A stretch of 38,694 nt of DNA, taken from NCBI GenBank assembly GCA_021432635.1, contig MU270158.1, positions 1 to 38,694 on the forward strand. The letters are read 5' to 3'. How positions within the stretch are numbered: the first letter of the stretch is position 1; each line of letters begins with the position of its first letter. The notes beneath the pieces were generated by a model. That model worked only from the letters and a program-made list of their open reading frames with translations, was not told the origin of the DNA and searched no databases. This DNA is from Thozetella sp. PMI_491. Its lineage: Eukaryota > Ascomycota > Sordariomycetes > Chaetosphaeriales > Chaetosphaeriaceae. A program made the position numbers and the translations under genes. Below, one piece after another: positions 9,780-20,212 of this stretch.

Positions 9780-10480
9780 CTTTCTTATAAATATTAAGGA
9801 GTTATTAAGACTTTAAAATAACTATATTATACCTATAACTTCCTTAGAGTTAAAAGAGTTATAAAAGAAGTAATTAAGAAATATAATAAATATAATAAAA
9901 GTAAGGTAAATCAATATAGGATTTATAAAGAATTATAACCCCTTTTAATCTTTAAAAGGTTATAAAGTTAAATTTCTTTAGACTTTATTATAAAACTATT
10001 ACTCTTAAAAAAACCCTTAATTAAAGTATTTTTTAATAATATTTTAATAATTATAGATAAACTTATTAAGTATAACTACTTTATCTTATATATAAAAGCT
10101 AATAATATTAAAAGATTAGCTTATATATTTATAAAAAATATTATTATAAATTATAAACTATTAAAAGAATTAATTAATAATAAAAATAAATTATTTACTT
10201 TAAACTTTTAAAAAACGTTTATAATTTAACTTAAAATTAAATATTAATTATTAATAGCTTATTACTCTTAGTTTAATAAATAAATAAAAAGACTTAATTA
10301 AACTATAAAATAATACTTATATTATTATATTAACTATAAATAAAATAATTAGGTATAACTACTATTAACTACTTAGTTTATTTATAATAACACTAGATAA
10401 AAATTAACTCAGATATCTTTATTTTTTATTAATTATAGCTTTAAACTAAAATTCTATTAAAACTCTTTTAACTTAAAAGA
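9780..10480 (+). pseudogene. Gypsy I integrase relic
   Basis: A decayed zinc-binding HHCC region is suggested at about 9800-9900 (ELKEL with LRNIINIIKVR, where the family has CDxCQRNK). The core follows: about 10045-10085 reads DKLIKYNYFI, the VDRLTKYAHFIP motif. About 10150-10190 reads KELINNKNKLFT for the SDRDxxFTS motif, with the catalytic aspartate now asparagine. About 10250-10300 reads IAYYSQFNKQIKRLN for the STAYHPQTDGQTERLNQ block. The protein would insert the element DNA into the chromosome. Confidence 0.92.
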
Positions 10481-10854
10481 GAATTTAAAAGTAGAATTAA
10501 GAGTTAAAGAGTTAAAAACCTTATATAAACTTATAAAAAAAAAACTTAAGTTTATTTATAATAAAATAAGTAAATATATTAACTAGAAAAGATTAAAGAG
10601 ATTAATCTTTTAAAAGAGAGATAAGATCTATCTTTTATAAAAAAATAATAAAATAATATAACTAAGTAATAAATTAGATTTTAAAAAATTAAGACTATTT
10701 TAAATTAAGAAATAAACTAGTAAAGTTACTTATAAATTAAAACTATTTATAATTATATAGATATACTTTATTTTTTATATCTTATTACTTAAACTAATAC
10801 TTAAAATATTAGACTAGATAAATATATAAAAGTTAATAAGTAATTAAAGTATAA

Positions 10855-10995
10855 AGTTAAAATTATTATAGATTTTTATAATATTAAAGATAAACTAAAA
10901 TACCTAATTAAATAAGTAGGATATAATACTAGTAAAATATATATAAAAACCTAGTAAATACTTAAAGAATTTATAAAAGCTTATTTAATAATTTT
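10855..10995 (+). pseudogene. Gypsy I C-terminal chromodomain relic
   Basis: The reading IIDFYNIKDKLKYLIK*VGY, followed by a TWEP-like segment (IYIKT) and NLKEFIxAYH-like residues, matches the chromodomain core ILDSR-x-x-x-KLxYLVKWxGY-x-x-x-TWEPxxNLxx. It lies at the end of the pol frame, after integrase. In living elements of this lineage such a domain binds methylated histone H3 and steers insertion into heterochromatin. The conserved tryptophan of KW is now a stop, as expected for TGG-to-TAG/TAA change. Confidence 0.85.
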
Positions 10996-11708
10996 ATTAT
11001 TAAAATCTTAATTAATTAGCTTTAAGTTAAAACTTATTACCTCTTAGTTAATTATATTAAAGATATTTAAACCTTATACTTTCCTTATAATATATTATTT
11101 TAAAAGTATTTCTTTAGTAATATCTTCTTTTAAACCTATAACCTTATAAGTAAATAACTACTTACCTTATAAATAAACTAGCTTCTTTTACTTATATAAA
11201 TAGTTTAATTATATAAGTATTTTAAATAGAGATTTTTATATTATTAGTGCCTTTATATATTAAAGATAAATTGTTTTACCTGTCTTTTTTTCTTTATACT
11301 TTAGCTTAGACTATTTTTATAAGTTTTAAGCTATTATACTAATAGGTTAATAAATATAACCCTTGTAAAATATAAAAAATACTTATAAGTATTTATTACT
11401 AATAAGTTATTATATAGTTTTTTAGATTTAATATAATAATAGTACTTTTTTAAATAACTAGTTACTTTATACTTTAAACCTTTTTTAAAATAATAAGAAT
11501 ATAATATATTAGATTTAACCCTATTTTAATTAATAAATCTAATAAAGAGATAATATTCTTAAGTTTTATTAAAAATAGTCTTTTATTTCTTTATATAACT
11601 AGATATCTTATTAGTATATAATAATATAAAAGAAAAGAAAACTTAGTAATATATTAATTAATAAATATAAGTATAAGCTTACTTATAGGTTATTAAGGAT
11701 ATTAATAT
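10996..11708 (+). other. Gypsy I region between pol and 3' LTR
   Basis: About 700 bases with no recognisable domain. It may hold the end of the pol frame and the 3' untranslated part of the element. No separate insertion borders or inverted repeats were seen. Confidence 0.6.
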
Positions 11709-11719
11709 AAAAGGGAGAG
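11709..11719 (+). other. Gypsy I polypurine tract
   Basis: AAAAGGGAGAG lies four bases upstream of the 3' LTR start. A purine run in this place primes plus-strand DNA synthesis in LTR retrotransposons. It supports both the + orientation and the LTR boundary. Confidence 0.75.
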
Positions 11720-11723
11720 CTTA

Positions 11724-12165
11724 TATTATAATTAAGTTATTAACTATCTTTTTATAACTATTAATATAGCTTAATATTTAGCTATAAGTAGTTATAATAG
11801 GTAAAACCCCTAGTAAATACTTTAAGTATCTATATAAATATTTTACTAATTAAAAAGGATTATTATAAAGTATCTAGCTCTTAGTAAGCCTAGAGCTCCT
11901 AGCTTACCTAAGAGCTTTAAGACTTTAATAATTTAAAGTAAGCTATAAAAAGCAACCTAGTATATAAGAGTATAGTTTTTACTTAGATAGATTAATTAGC
12001 TTTATTCTTTAATAATTAATCTATTTAGTTTATAAAGCTTAATACTTATACGATTAGATCTTATCTTATATTAATTAATACTTTACTTATCTTTACCCTT
12101 TTTACTTTAGAAAAGAATCTCTTATATATTAAGAATATTAACCTTAGGATCTTAGTATTATAATA
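11724..12165 (+). repeat. Gypsy I 3' LTR with empty MULE1 site
   Basis: A 442-bp LTR starting TATTATAATTAAG (decayed TGTTACAACTAAG) and ending TATAATA. It is colinear with the two pieces of the 5' LTR; the MULE1 target is single and uninterrupted at 11864-11873. It carries far more C-to-T and G-to-A changes than the left piece of the 5' copy. Confidence 0.92.
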
Positions 12166-14592
12166 TATACTTAATAATTAAATAGCTTAAATAACGTTAA
12201 AAATATATAGTTAATTATTATTTTACTATAAAACTATTAGTATTACCTAATCTAATACTAGTATTACTTATATTAATTATAAAGTAAGTCTAACCCTTAA
12301 ATAAATTATAAATCTCTTTTATAATATATAAAATAATATATTAAAGCTATTTTTAGTTTATATTTATAAGGTTGTCTTACTCTACTATATTTTTTATATT
12401 TTTAATAGCTTTATAAATAATTTTATATATTTTATTAAACACTTAATATTATAATTAATAATAGCTTATAAGTAATTTTATAAAAGAAAACTTACTTTTT
12501 ATATACTTATTTTAACTCTTTTATTAGCTACTTTAATTATAAAAGTATATATAATAGGGCTAGTAATAATAAAAATACTTAAGTATTTATAATTAATTAT
12601 ATAGTAAGTATTATAGTGTTTAATATATATATCTAGTAAAAAGTATTAGTAGAATATTATATAGAAGCTAGTCTAATACTTATTAGTTAATTAAATATAG
12701 TGCTTTATAATATTATACTTTATATAGCTTATATATATCTTATAAGGTAATAACTAGCTAAATTAATAATCTATTTATAAAGTATTTATTTAAAAATACT
12801 TATTATTATTATAGCTACTTATATAAATACTGTTTTAATATATATTTTAAAGGATATCTTACTTAGTTTATAGTTAAGGGATTAATAAATCTATTACTCT
12901 TTATATCTTCTCTCTTTAGTTTTAATATATAAGTATATATCTTAGTATATAATAAAAAGCTAAGTATTATAAAAAATATATTAAAATAAAGCTTATACTA
13001 AGTAAAAGCTATTAAAGATAAAGAGTATTATATTTAGCTTTATAATATAAAAATAAATATATATAATTATATTATAAAATAATAATCTTAATTAGCTAAT
13101 TATAATTTAATAACTATATATATTATTAGTAAATTAAGATAGTAAAATTATACTAGTATAAAGAAATATACTAAGACTTAATTTCTTTTTTTTTAAAGTA
13201 AACCCTAATTAAATAACTCTTTATATATAAGCCCTTCTAAGGTAGTAATATATAAATAAGCTATATAAAATAGTTTAAATATAAATTCTTATACTATTAG
13301 ATTTATTATTATATAGTTTATAGTTATACCTTATATCTTATAAATTATAATAGTATATATTAAGATAAAAGAAAACTACTCTTATATATAAGAAACACTC
13401 CTAAATATAAACTTATACTTTTCATATAATATTAATATTATTTTTTTACACTTAAAAGTATATACTTTAGTCCTATTTAATAATATAAAGGTAGAGCTAA
13501 TATAATAGTTAAAAGTAATTATTATTATTAAAAGAGGATCTTATATTAGATTAGTATTATTTACCTATCTAAGATTAAAAATACTACTTTAAATATTATT
13601 TATAAGCTTAAATTTTATAATAATATTATATAAGAGTATTATTTATAACCCTAAGTAAAGAGGTAGTTCTATTAAAAGATTACTAATATATTAAGAATCT
13701 ATCTTTTTTATACTAGTATTAATATAAATAGCTATATATTAAATAGCTAGTAAATCTAGCTTTATAAGCTAAATATAGTTAAAAAAGTATATTTCTTTAT
13801 ATATAGTATAAATTTAAAGTATATTTTTAAATATTATATACTTATAATCTATTAAAATTATAGCTACTCTAATAAAAAGAAGCTAGAATAAGTTTAATAA
13901 AACATATATTTAATATAGTTCTTTTAACACTTAGTAAAATACTAATTATTCTTTATCTTATTAATACTTTATTATATTAAGGAAAATAAAGTGAGAAAAT
14001 ATATTTTAAGTAGATCTACTTATATATTCCTTTTTTAAATAAATATAAAAATAAGAGTAAATAAAGCTTTACTACTTACTAGTAAAAGCTAAAAAAAGTC
14101 TCTTATTAAGAGAATACTTATATTACTAAAGACTTAATCCTATTTTAAAAAGATTTATTATAAGTGTAAATTTATATAGTAAAGAGTATATAGACTAAAT
14201 ATACTTTTCTTATTAAGAAAAAGATATTATAAGTGTTTTAATTATTTTTTAGTATTAGCTAGAATAGTTAAGGTAAGTAGCTTATATATATAATTTATAG
14301 GTAACTATAATAGTAAAAAGATTATATTTATATTAATATTATAGCTTATAATACTAGTTAAAGTTATTAGCTTAACTATATTTTCTTTTAAAGCTTATTA
14401 AAGGTAGTTAGCTAAGATCTTAATTAAGTATAATTTATTAATACTTTTATTATTATTAATCTAGAGTAGTATTTATATAGGTTAATTTTATTTAAAATAA
14501 CTTATTATAATATTATATATTAAATATTACTTTATATTTAATATATTATATATTTTTAAGGGAATAAAATTAATATCTAAAGTAAAATATAT
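12166..14592. other. Unclassified AT-rich stretch
   Basis: About 2.4 kb between Gypsy I and MULE2 with no identified domain, inverted repeat or LTR partner inside the window. Both strands carry dense stops. It may be the remains of an older element into which MULE2 and the Fot1-like element inserted, since their target duplications place 12166-14600 next to 18033-18361 before those events. That link is inference. Confidence 0.6.
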
Positions 14593-14600
14593 TATTTAAA
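14593..14600. repeat. MULE2 target-site duplication, left copy
   Basis: TATTTAAA stands immediately before the left inverted repeat and is repeated without change at 18025-18032 right after the right one. Chance agreement is possible in AT-rich DNA but unlikely exactly at both repeat ends. Confidence 0.88.
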
Positions 14601-14696
14601 GGGAATTACTAGGGACGTATAACGAATTACTATAGATGTATAATCTTATAGATATATAATAGTTTTACTGCTTCTTATTAGCCTAAATTTTCAGTG
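14601..14696 (+). repeat. MULE2 left terminal inverted repeat with internal direct repeats
   Basis: It pairs with the reverse complement of 17929-18024. Inside are two adjacent 16-base units, TATAGATGTATAATCT at 14631-14646 and TATAGATATATAATAG at 14647-14662. A related ACGTATAACG lies before them. Such subrepeats may be transposase-binding sites. Confidence 0.9.
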
Positions 14697-15249
14697 CCTA
14701 TAACTACTTGCCTTATAAAAGTAGTGAGTAAAACTCACTAATAATAGCCCTTTCTTATACTAGTAATCCTTAGATAAGTAGCTAAGTATCTTGTTAAGAT
14801 TTTATAATAGCTGTTATAAAAAGTGAGTATATTAAGCCTATAAAGTATAATAACTATTATATAAAGTGCTAGAGATACCTAATATATTACTAGCTATTAT
14901 CTATATAGCTATAATAACTATAGCTAATACTAAGGTTCCTTATTATTATTACTTATCTACTCCTACTAGCTTCTTAGCCTTTAAATACTTAGCTAAATCC
15001 TTTAACTACTTATACACACCCTAGTTATTGCCTTAATACCTAGGGTATCTAATACTTATTAACTACTTTAATACTGTAATACTTCTCCCCCTTTTAATAA
15101 CTAACTGCCCTAAGCTTTTTTAAGCTTTAATTAGGCAAGTATAGCCTTATTTTAACTTCTTAGAGGTTAGTTATAATAGCTAGCTGGCTAGCTATTATTC
15201 TAGGTTAATAACTAGCTCTAGTTACCTATATATAATTAGACTAATAAAG

Positions 15250-17250
15250 GCTATATATTATTACTTAGCCTACTATATAATAATATAGTAATCTTTAGGT
15301 TATAAATCTACTAATAAGGATCTTTAAAGATTAACTTATAGATATATTACTATAGATAAACGTTCTACTTAGTAAAGACACTTTTAGTCTTTAAAACCTT
15401 ATAGATCTTATAGTAGTAAGGCATACCTAACTAGATAGAAATAAAGTAATTATTATTATAAGAGCTAATTAGTTATAGCCTAGAGTTTTTAACCAATAGG
15501 ATTACTGTCTTTACCTTATAATACAATATAGTAATAAGTTAGAGACTTTTCTTAGACACTATTATCTATAATTTACCTAAGTATTTTAACCTAGGTCTTA
15601 AATACTTATAAGAAAAAAACACCTTATCTTATATATAAGTATAGATAAAATCCTTCTCCTAATTACTAAGTATTTTTTTAATAGCCTTAACTAGTCGATA
15701 TAAGTGGGTTATACTATTTAAGAGGTAGCTTTTAACATTATTATTACTTGCCTTTATCCTAGATATAACTTAAATACTAAAGTTTTAATATCTTTAAATA
15801 TAATACTAGGCCTACTAAGCCTATATACTTATATATATCTAATAAAAATATATAAGAATAACTCTCTAGTTATTAAATTCCTTACAAACATTAGCCCAGG
15901 CCTTTTTATACTCCTCCTTAGTCTTAATAAATATAATAAACTTCTAAAGTATTAATACCCCCTTATAATTATAAGTAATTAGCTTTAAAAGGGTTTTATC
16001 TAGCTTTTTAACATCTTAAATCATGTCTTTATCACTAAAATTAAGCAAGACCTAGACTTCCCTATTACTACTATTAATATTATTACTATCTAAAGTAAAA
16101 GGTTGTTTCTACTTTTTTTTTAACTAGAGAAGAATGTTTAAATTAAAGTAATAGATATATAACTATTATTATACGTCTGGAAAAGCAGCTTTAAGAGCCT
16201 CTTTTATCTATATATTAAAGTTAGTAATTATTATATTAAAAAGTTAAATCTTATACTAGTTAGCTAGTTCTTAGATAGTATTAGCTAGAAATTAAAACCC
16301 TTTAAGCCTCTTATTATTAATTATATTAAACATAGTATTAAAGATAGTTCTTAGGCAGGTCTAACTAGTTATTTAAAACAGGGAAAGCTTATAATAGTTA
16401 GTATTATAAGTATTATTAAAACTTATCACCTTAAAAAACTACTTTTATAGCTATATATAAAAAGGATAGGTCTATATAAGTCCTAATAAACAGTCTAGAT
16501 TATTATCAGCCTATTTTATAATATAAAGAATCTTTTTATTATTAAACAACTTAATTAAGGCAGTAATAAAGCTATAACTATTAAGCTTCTCCTAGTTATT
16601 CTTTGCCCTAGTGTTATAAATGTTTTTCTTAGTTAAAACTAATTTAAGGTATTACTTAGTAATAATTACCTAGATATTATATACCTAAATACCTATTTAT
16701 TAACTTATTAACTTAATTAACTCCTTAATAAAGTTAGTAAGCCTTTTATAAATAGGGTAGGTAGACAAATTAATACTAGGTGTATAATTATATTAAAAGT
16801 GTTCTAGGTTAGTATATTTTTAAAGAAGCTATCTACCTTTCTTAAAGGCCTTAGTAATAACTTTTTACTTATAGTTATACTTCTAAGGCTTTTAATTCTA
16901 GAGTTCTTCCCTTTTATTAAGCCAGGGTGCTTTATAGTAGTTATACTAAAAAGTATATTATATTACCTAGCTATCTTAAGTATAGTTATTATATCTATTA
17001 ATAGTAAATCTATTAGTTTTACTAAAAGTATTAATTATATTAAAAAACTCTTTTATAAAAGTAGCTAGTTTGCCTAGTATAGGTAGGTTTAAAATTAGAG
17101 GTATAACTGATTTATTAGACTCTAACCCTAATATATAACTACCTTACTTTATTAATAGGCCTAGATATAAAGGTAAGGCTTTCTCTAAAGGGGGGGAGAT
17201 TAAATCTTAAAACAGGGAATATCCCTATCTCTCCTATTAGTAATAAACTT
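15250..17250 (-). pseudogene. MULE2 transposase relic
   Basis: Read on the reverse strand, 16423 down to 16382 gives SFNNTYNTNYYKLS, the DNTYxTNxYxxPL signature of MULE transposases with the catalytic D now N. It continues with an NxRLKGF, ELAN and IIITNFN segment (the IxTDxxxAL block) ending at LKAAFPDV near 16175. Further downstream the strand reads KTKEEYKKAWANVCKEF, and at about 15690-15780 SRIKASNNNVKSYLLN then HLYRLVKAI. That matches the SRxEASNNNxKSYLLN C-terminal block of fungal MULE proteins. In-frame stops are of RIP type. Start and end are approximate; no initiation codon could be chosen. Confidence 0.88.
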
Positions 17251-17928
17251 ATTTATATAACTATATAAGGTTAAAGATAAGTTATTAATCTATATTAATT
17301 ACCTTTTAAATAAGCTTTAAAGTAAAGGTAAACTAAGCCTAGGGTAATATAGCTAGAGTTATAATAAATAGTAACTAAAAAGTAGCTTAATTTTAAAGAT
17401 AAGTAATTTTAACAGACTTAAAGCCTAGGATAGAAATATAAATATAATTTTATTTTACTTGTTAGAGATATTTAGTAAATTAATCTAGTAGATAGATCTT
17501 TAAATCACTTTTAATAGTTTATAAAGGGTTGTTAAACACTTTATTATATAGGTGAGAAATAGTTATAAAGTATTTTAAAAATATAGAAAAAAGGTTTAAT
17601 ATAGCATTATTATTACTAATACTATAGTAGGGACTAACACTAGTTCTTAAGGTATTAGTAATATCTAACAAACTAGGGGAGCTAAGTATTAGGTTTTAAT
17701 ATTATTATTTAAGAGGTAGTTATTCTAAACGAGTTATAATATTAAAATATTACTATTACTAACTTTTAATTAGGCAAATAAGGATAAGTATTAGGTTGTT
17801 ATTATTATAGTTTAACTAAAGCTTTTTAAAGAGGCAATAAGACACATTTATATTAGCTTAACTAAAGAAAAACAGCTAAAATAGCTTGGGGTACTTTAGT
17901 AGAATTTTAAGTGTAATATATATATTAA

Positions 17929-18024
17929 CATTAAAAATTTAAGCTAATAAGAAGCGGTAAAACTATTATACATCTATAAGATTATATATCTATAGTAATT
18001 TATTATATATCCCTAATAATTCCC
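17929..18024 (-). repeat. MULE2 right terminal inverted repeat
   Basis: The reverse complement starts GGGAATTATTAGGGATATA and follows the left arm for 96 bases, with mostly C/T and G/A differences. Each arm keeps bases the other has lost. Confidence 0.9.
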
Positions 18025-18032
18025 TATTTAAA

Positions 18033-18359
18033 TCTCTCTTTAATAAGTATTATTAAAGAAATAGTTATATATATATATATATAATAGCTAATTAATCCTC
18101 TTATTTATAAGTAAGATTTAAATCTTTATACCTAATTAGATTATATAGTTTTTATATAAGTATATAATCTAAAAGTATTTAAATAAGTTTAAGCTAGTCT
18201 TTCTCTTATAACTTTTTTATTACTTTTAGCTACTCTTTAAATATATTCTCCTTTATCTTTAATAAGTTATATTAGTTATCTTTATAACTATAAACCTATT
18301 AATAATATATATATATCTTTTTAAATATATTAAATACTATATTATTAATTTAAAAGAGT
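18033..18359. other. Short unclassified stretch between MULE2 and the Fot1-like element
   Basis: About 330 bases of AT-rich DNA including a TA dinucleotide run near 18069-18090. No domain or repeat partner was seen. It must have adjoined 14600 before MULE2 inserted. Confidence 0.6.
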
Positions 18360-18361
18360 TA

Positions 18362-18403
18362 ATATAATTTATATATAGGTAGATTATATAAGTGGGTAAA
18401 TTA
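18362..18403 (+). repeat. Fot1-like left terminal inverted repeat
   Basis: It starts ATATAATTTATATATAGG and pairs with the reverse complement of 20169-20210 (ACATAATCTATATATAAA). All differences are C/T or G/A. The flanking TA on each side is the target duplication. Confidence 0.85.
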
Positions 18404-18599
18404 CTTTTATACTATCTTTATACTAAAAATAGCTATATTTACCCTATAAAACTATTAATCGACCTTATTTTTACTATAAATAGAGGAATTAAAAGCTAAT
18501 ATAACCTTAGGGTATATATAAATTATATAGCCTAGCTTTCTACACTTTTTATAGTACTATAGCTTTATAATAGCTTTCTTTTATAACCCTTTTTACTAT

Positions 18600-20130
18600 G
18601 TAATTTATTAGCTAGCTAGTTATCTATATTTATTTAATTAAGTATATCTATAGCTTTTTTAATTATAAGGGCCCCCTAAGCTATATATATATATATTTAG
18701 CCCTTTTATACTTATTAAGTGCTTTATTAGCTTTATAAGCTATTATAAGCTCTATATATAAAAGAGCTAGTTTATAGGTAATAATTATAGCCCCTTTAAC
18801 TAGCTTATTTATAACAGCTAGTATATAGGTAAGGGAGTTATTTTAATAAGTTATTATATAGCTTTTAATAAAGTTGGTTTAAAAGGTAGTTTTATATAGA
18901 TTATATAGTATAGTAGATATTTATATAGTAGTAGTTATAGTGAGGTTAAATAGTAGGGAGGGTATTTATAGCTAGATATATAGTTTTAATATTACCTTAG
19001 CTAGATTATATAGAGTTAGACTAGCCCTTAAGAAGCTAGTTTTTATATTAATAGGTGTAATAACTGTAAAAAAGGCCTTATAAAAGCTATAAAAAAACTT
19101 TAACTTTATAATATAATTAATATAAGCCCTTATATAAGCCTTAATTTACTAGTTATATACTTGTTTTAATAGCTTAAAGTATTTTATATCTAATAGCTAG
19201 AGTATATAAGATAAATAGGCTAGTATATAAAGTGTAATAATATTATTAACTTTATAATAGGCTTTAAATCAAGCTAATTAATAGCTTTTATAACTATTTA
19301 GTATAAAAAGCTAATATCTATTCTTTATATAGTTAATTAAAATATTAGATTTATATATAGCTTATCTTATTTATAGTCTAGCTATTTTTAATAATTTTAA
19401 TAGTTTAACTAGTTAGTAAGCTATACTTTTTATATTAGTTAATAAGATAGTATTAGCTAGTTAGGATAATAAATAAGGGGATAACTTTACTAGTTATATT
19501 TATAGTTTAGATAATTATAGCTTACTTATAATTACTTAGTTAGGTTAGTTTAGCCTTAAAATAACTATTTAAAGTTGTAATAGCTATTCCTATATATATA
19601 ATACCTATTATAAAACTAGTTTTGTTAAAGTTTTACTAGTCTTTTTTTAAGATCTTTTATTTAGCCTTTATGTTTTATATAAGATTAAATTACTTTTATA
19701 TAAGCTTAGGATTTTTATATAAAGCCTTTTAATAATTATATTTATATGTATAATATATATAAAGGGCTAGTTAGTACTATATAAAGTTATAGGCTTAGAT
19801 TTTATTAATAAGAGGTATATTATATATTTATAAAAGCTTATTAGCTATATTTTTCACACTATTTAATCTAGGGAGAAATACTTATATTTCTAGGTTAATT
19901 ATATAGTTGATAAGTACCTCTTCTTTTAAATTAGTTAATTTATATGATTTTAGTATTATATTATATATATAAGACTGTTTAGTATATTAGTTATATAGTG
20001 TTAAATATAAAACTTTATATAGTTTAAATATGTTATATAGGCTTAGCTTTTAATTTCTTTTTAAAGCTTTAATAGCTAGGTTAACTCTAGCTTTATTTAA
20101 AATAAAATTTAGGGTTAGTTGTAGAGGATT
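18600..20130 (-). pseudogene. Fot1/pogo-type transposase relic (DDE_1 family)
   Basis: On the reverse strand the N-terminal part carries an LAIKALK helix-turn-helix-like start near 20080. At 19632-19612 it reads NFNKTSF for the NFDETGF motif holding the first catalytic aspartate (D now N). Near 19315-19275 it reads ILNSYKSY for ILDGHESH, the second aspartate. Then FKAYYKVNNIITLYILAY at about 19270-19215 matches FxxYCxxNNIITLCMPPH. LLQPLD-type and INYIIKLKFF segments follow, and the C-terminal FxGAGLxPxxPExVLxKL block lies near 19040-18980. The enzyme would excise and insert the element at TA. The family call is strong; both ends are approximate. Confidence 0.9.
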
Positions 20131-20168
20131 TAGTTGTTAATAATAAGAAGAATGTGTTATATTGATTT

Positions 20169-20210
20169 TAATCTACTTACTTATATGATTTATTTATATA
20201 TAGATTATGT
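20169..20210 (-). repeat. Fot1-like right terminal inverted repeat
   Basis: Partner of 18362-18403, followed directly by TA. Together they fix the element borders. Confidence 0.85.
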
Positions 20211-20212
20211 TA

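Larger units (their letters stand above)
1434..12165 (+). mobile_element. Gypsy I: RIP-degenerated chromodomain Ty3/Gypsy LTR retrotransposon
   Basis: It is bounded by two copies of one LTR (1434-1583 plus 4695-4985, and 11724-12165). Between them lies a + strand gag-pol relic in the order reverse transcriptase, RNase H, integrase, chromodomain, which is Ty3/Gypsy order with the chromodomain typical of the chromodomain-bearing lineage. Without the 3.1-kb MULE1 insertion and its duplicated 10 bp, the element is about 7.6 kb, a normal size for the group. A polypurine tract precedes the 3' LTR. No convincing target duplication was found: CTACG precedes the 5' LTR and TATAC follows the 3' LTR. 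All frames are destroyed by stops, so the element cannot act by itself. Confidence 0.92.
14601..18024 (-). mobile_element. MULE2: second Mutator-like DNA transposon
   Basis: A 3424-bp element bounded by 96-bp inverted repeats (14601-14696 and 17929-18024), both starting GGGAATTA, with a perfect 8-bp target duplication. The - strand carries a relic of a MULE transposase. It is unrelated in its ends to MULE1 and is less mutated than the surrounding DNA, keeping many more CA, TG and CG steps, which suggests a later arrival or weaker RIP. Eight-base duplications are also typical of hAT elements, but the transposase motifs favour Mutator. Confidence 0.9.
18362..20210 (-). mobile_element. Fot1/pogo-like DNA transposon relic
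   Basis: A 1849-bp element flanked by TA (18360-18361 and 20211-20212), with ~42-bp inverted repeats at 18362-18403 and 20169-20210. It encodes a Fot1/pogo-type transposase relic on the - strand. Size, TA target and repeat length agree with Fot1-class elements of Pezizomycotina, which are close to 1.9 kb. It is heavily mutated and inactive. Confidence 0.9.

Noticed and set aside
1429..12170. Five-base target duplication for Gypsy I (CTACG against TATAC)
   Set aside because: The flanks do not match even when RIP-type changes are allowed, so no duplication is claimed.
14601..18024. hAT transposon, suggested by the 8-bp duplication
   Set aside because: The - strand reads MULE motifs (DNTYNTN-type and EASNNNxKSYLLN-type) and no hAT dimerisation block was found.
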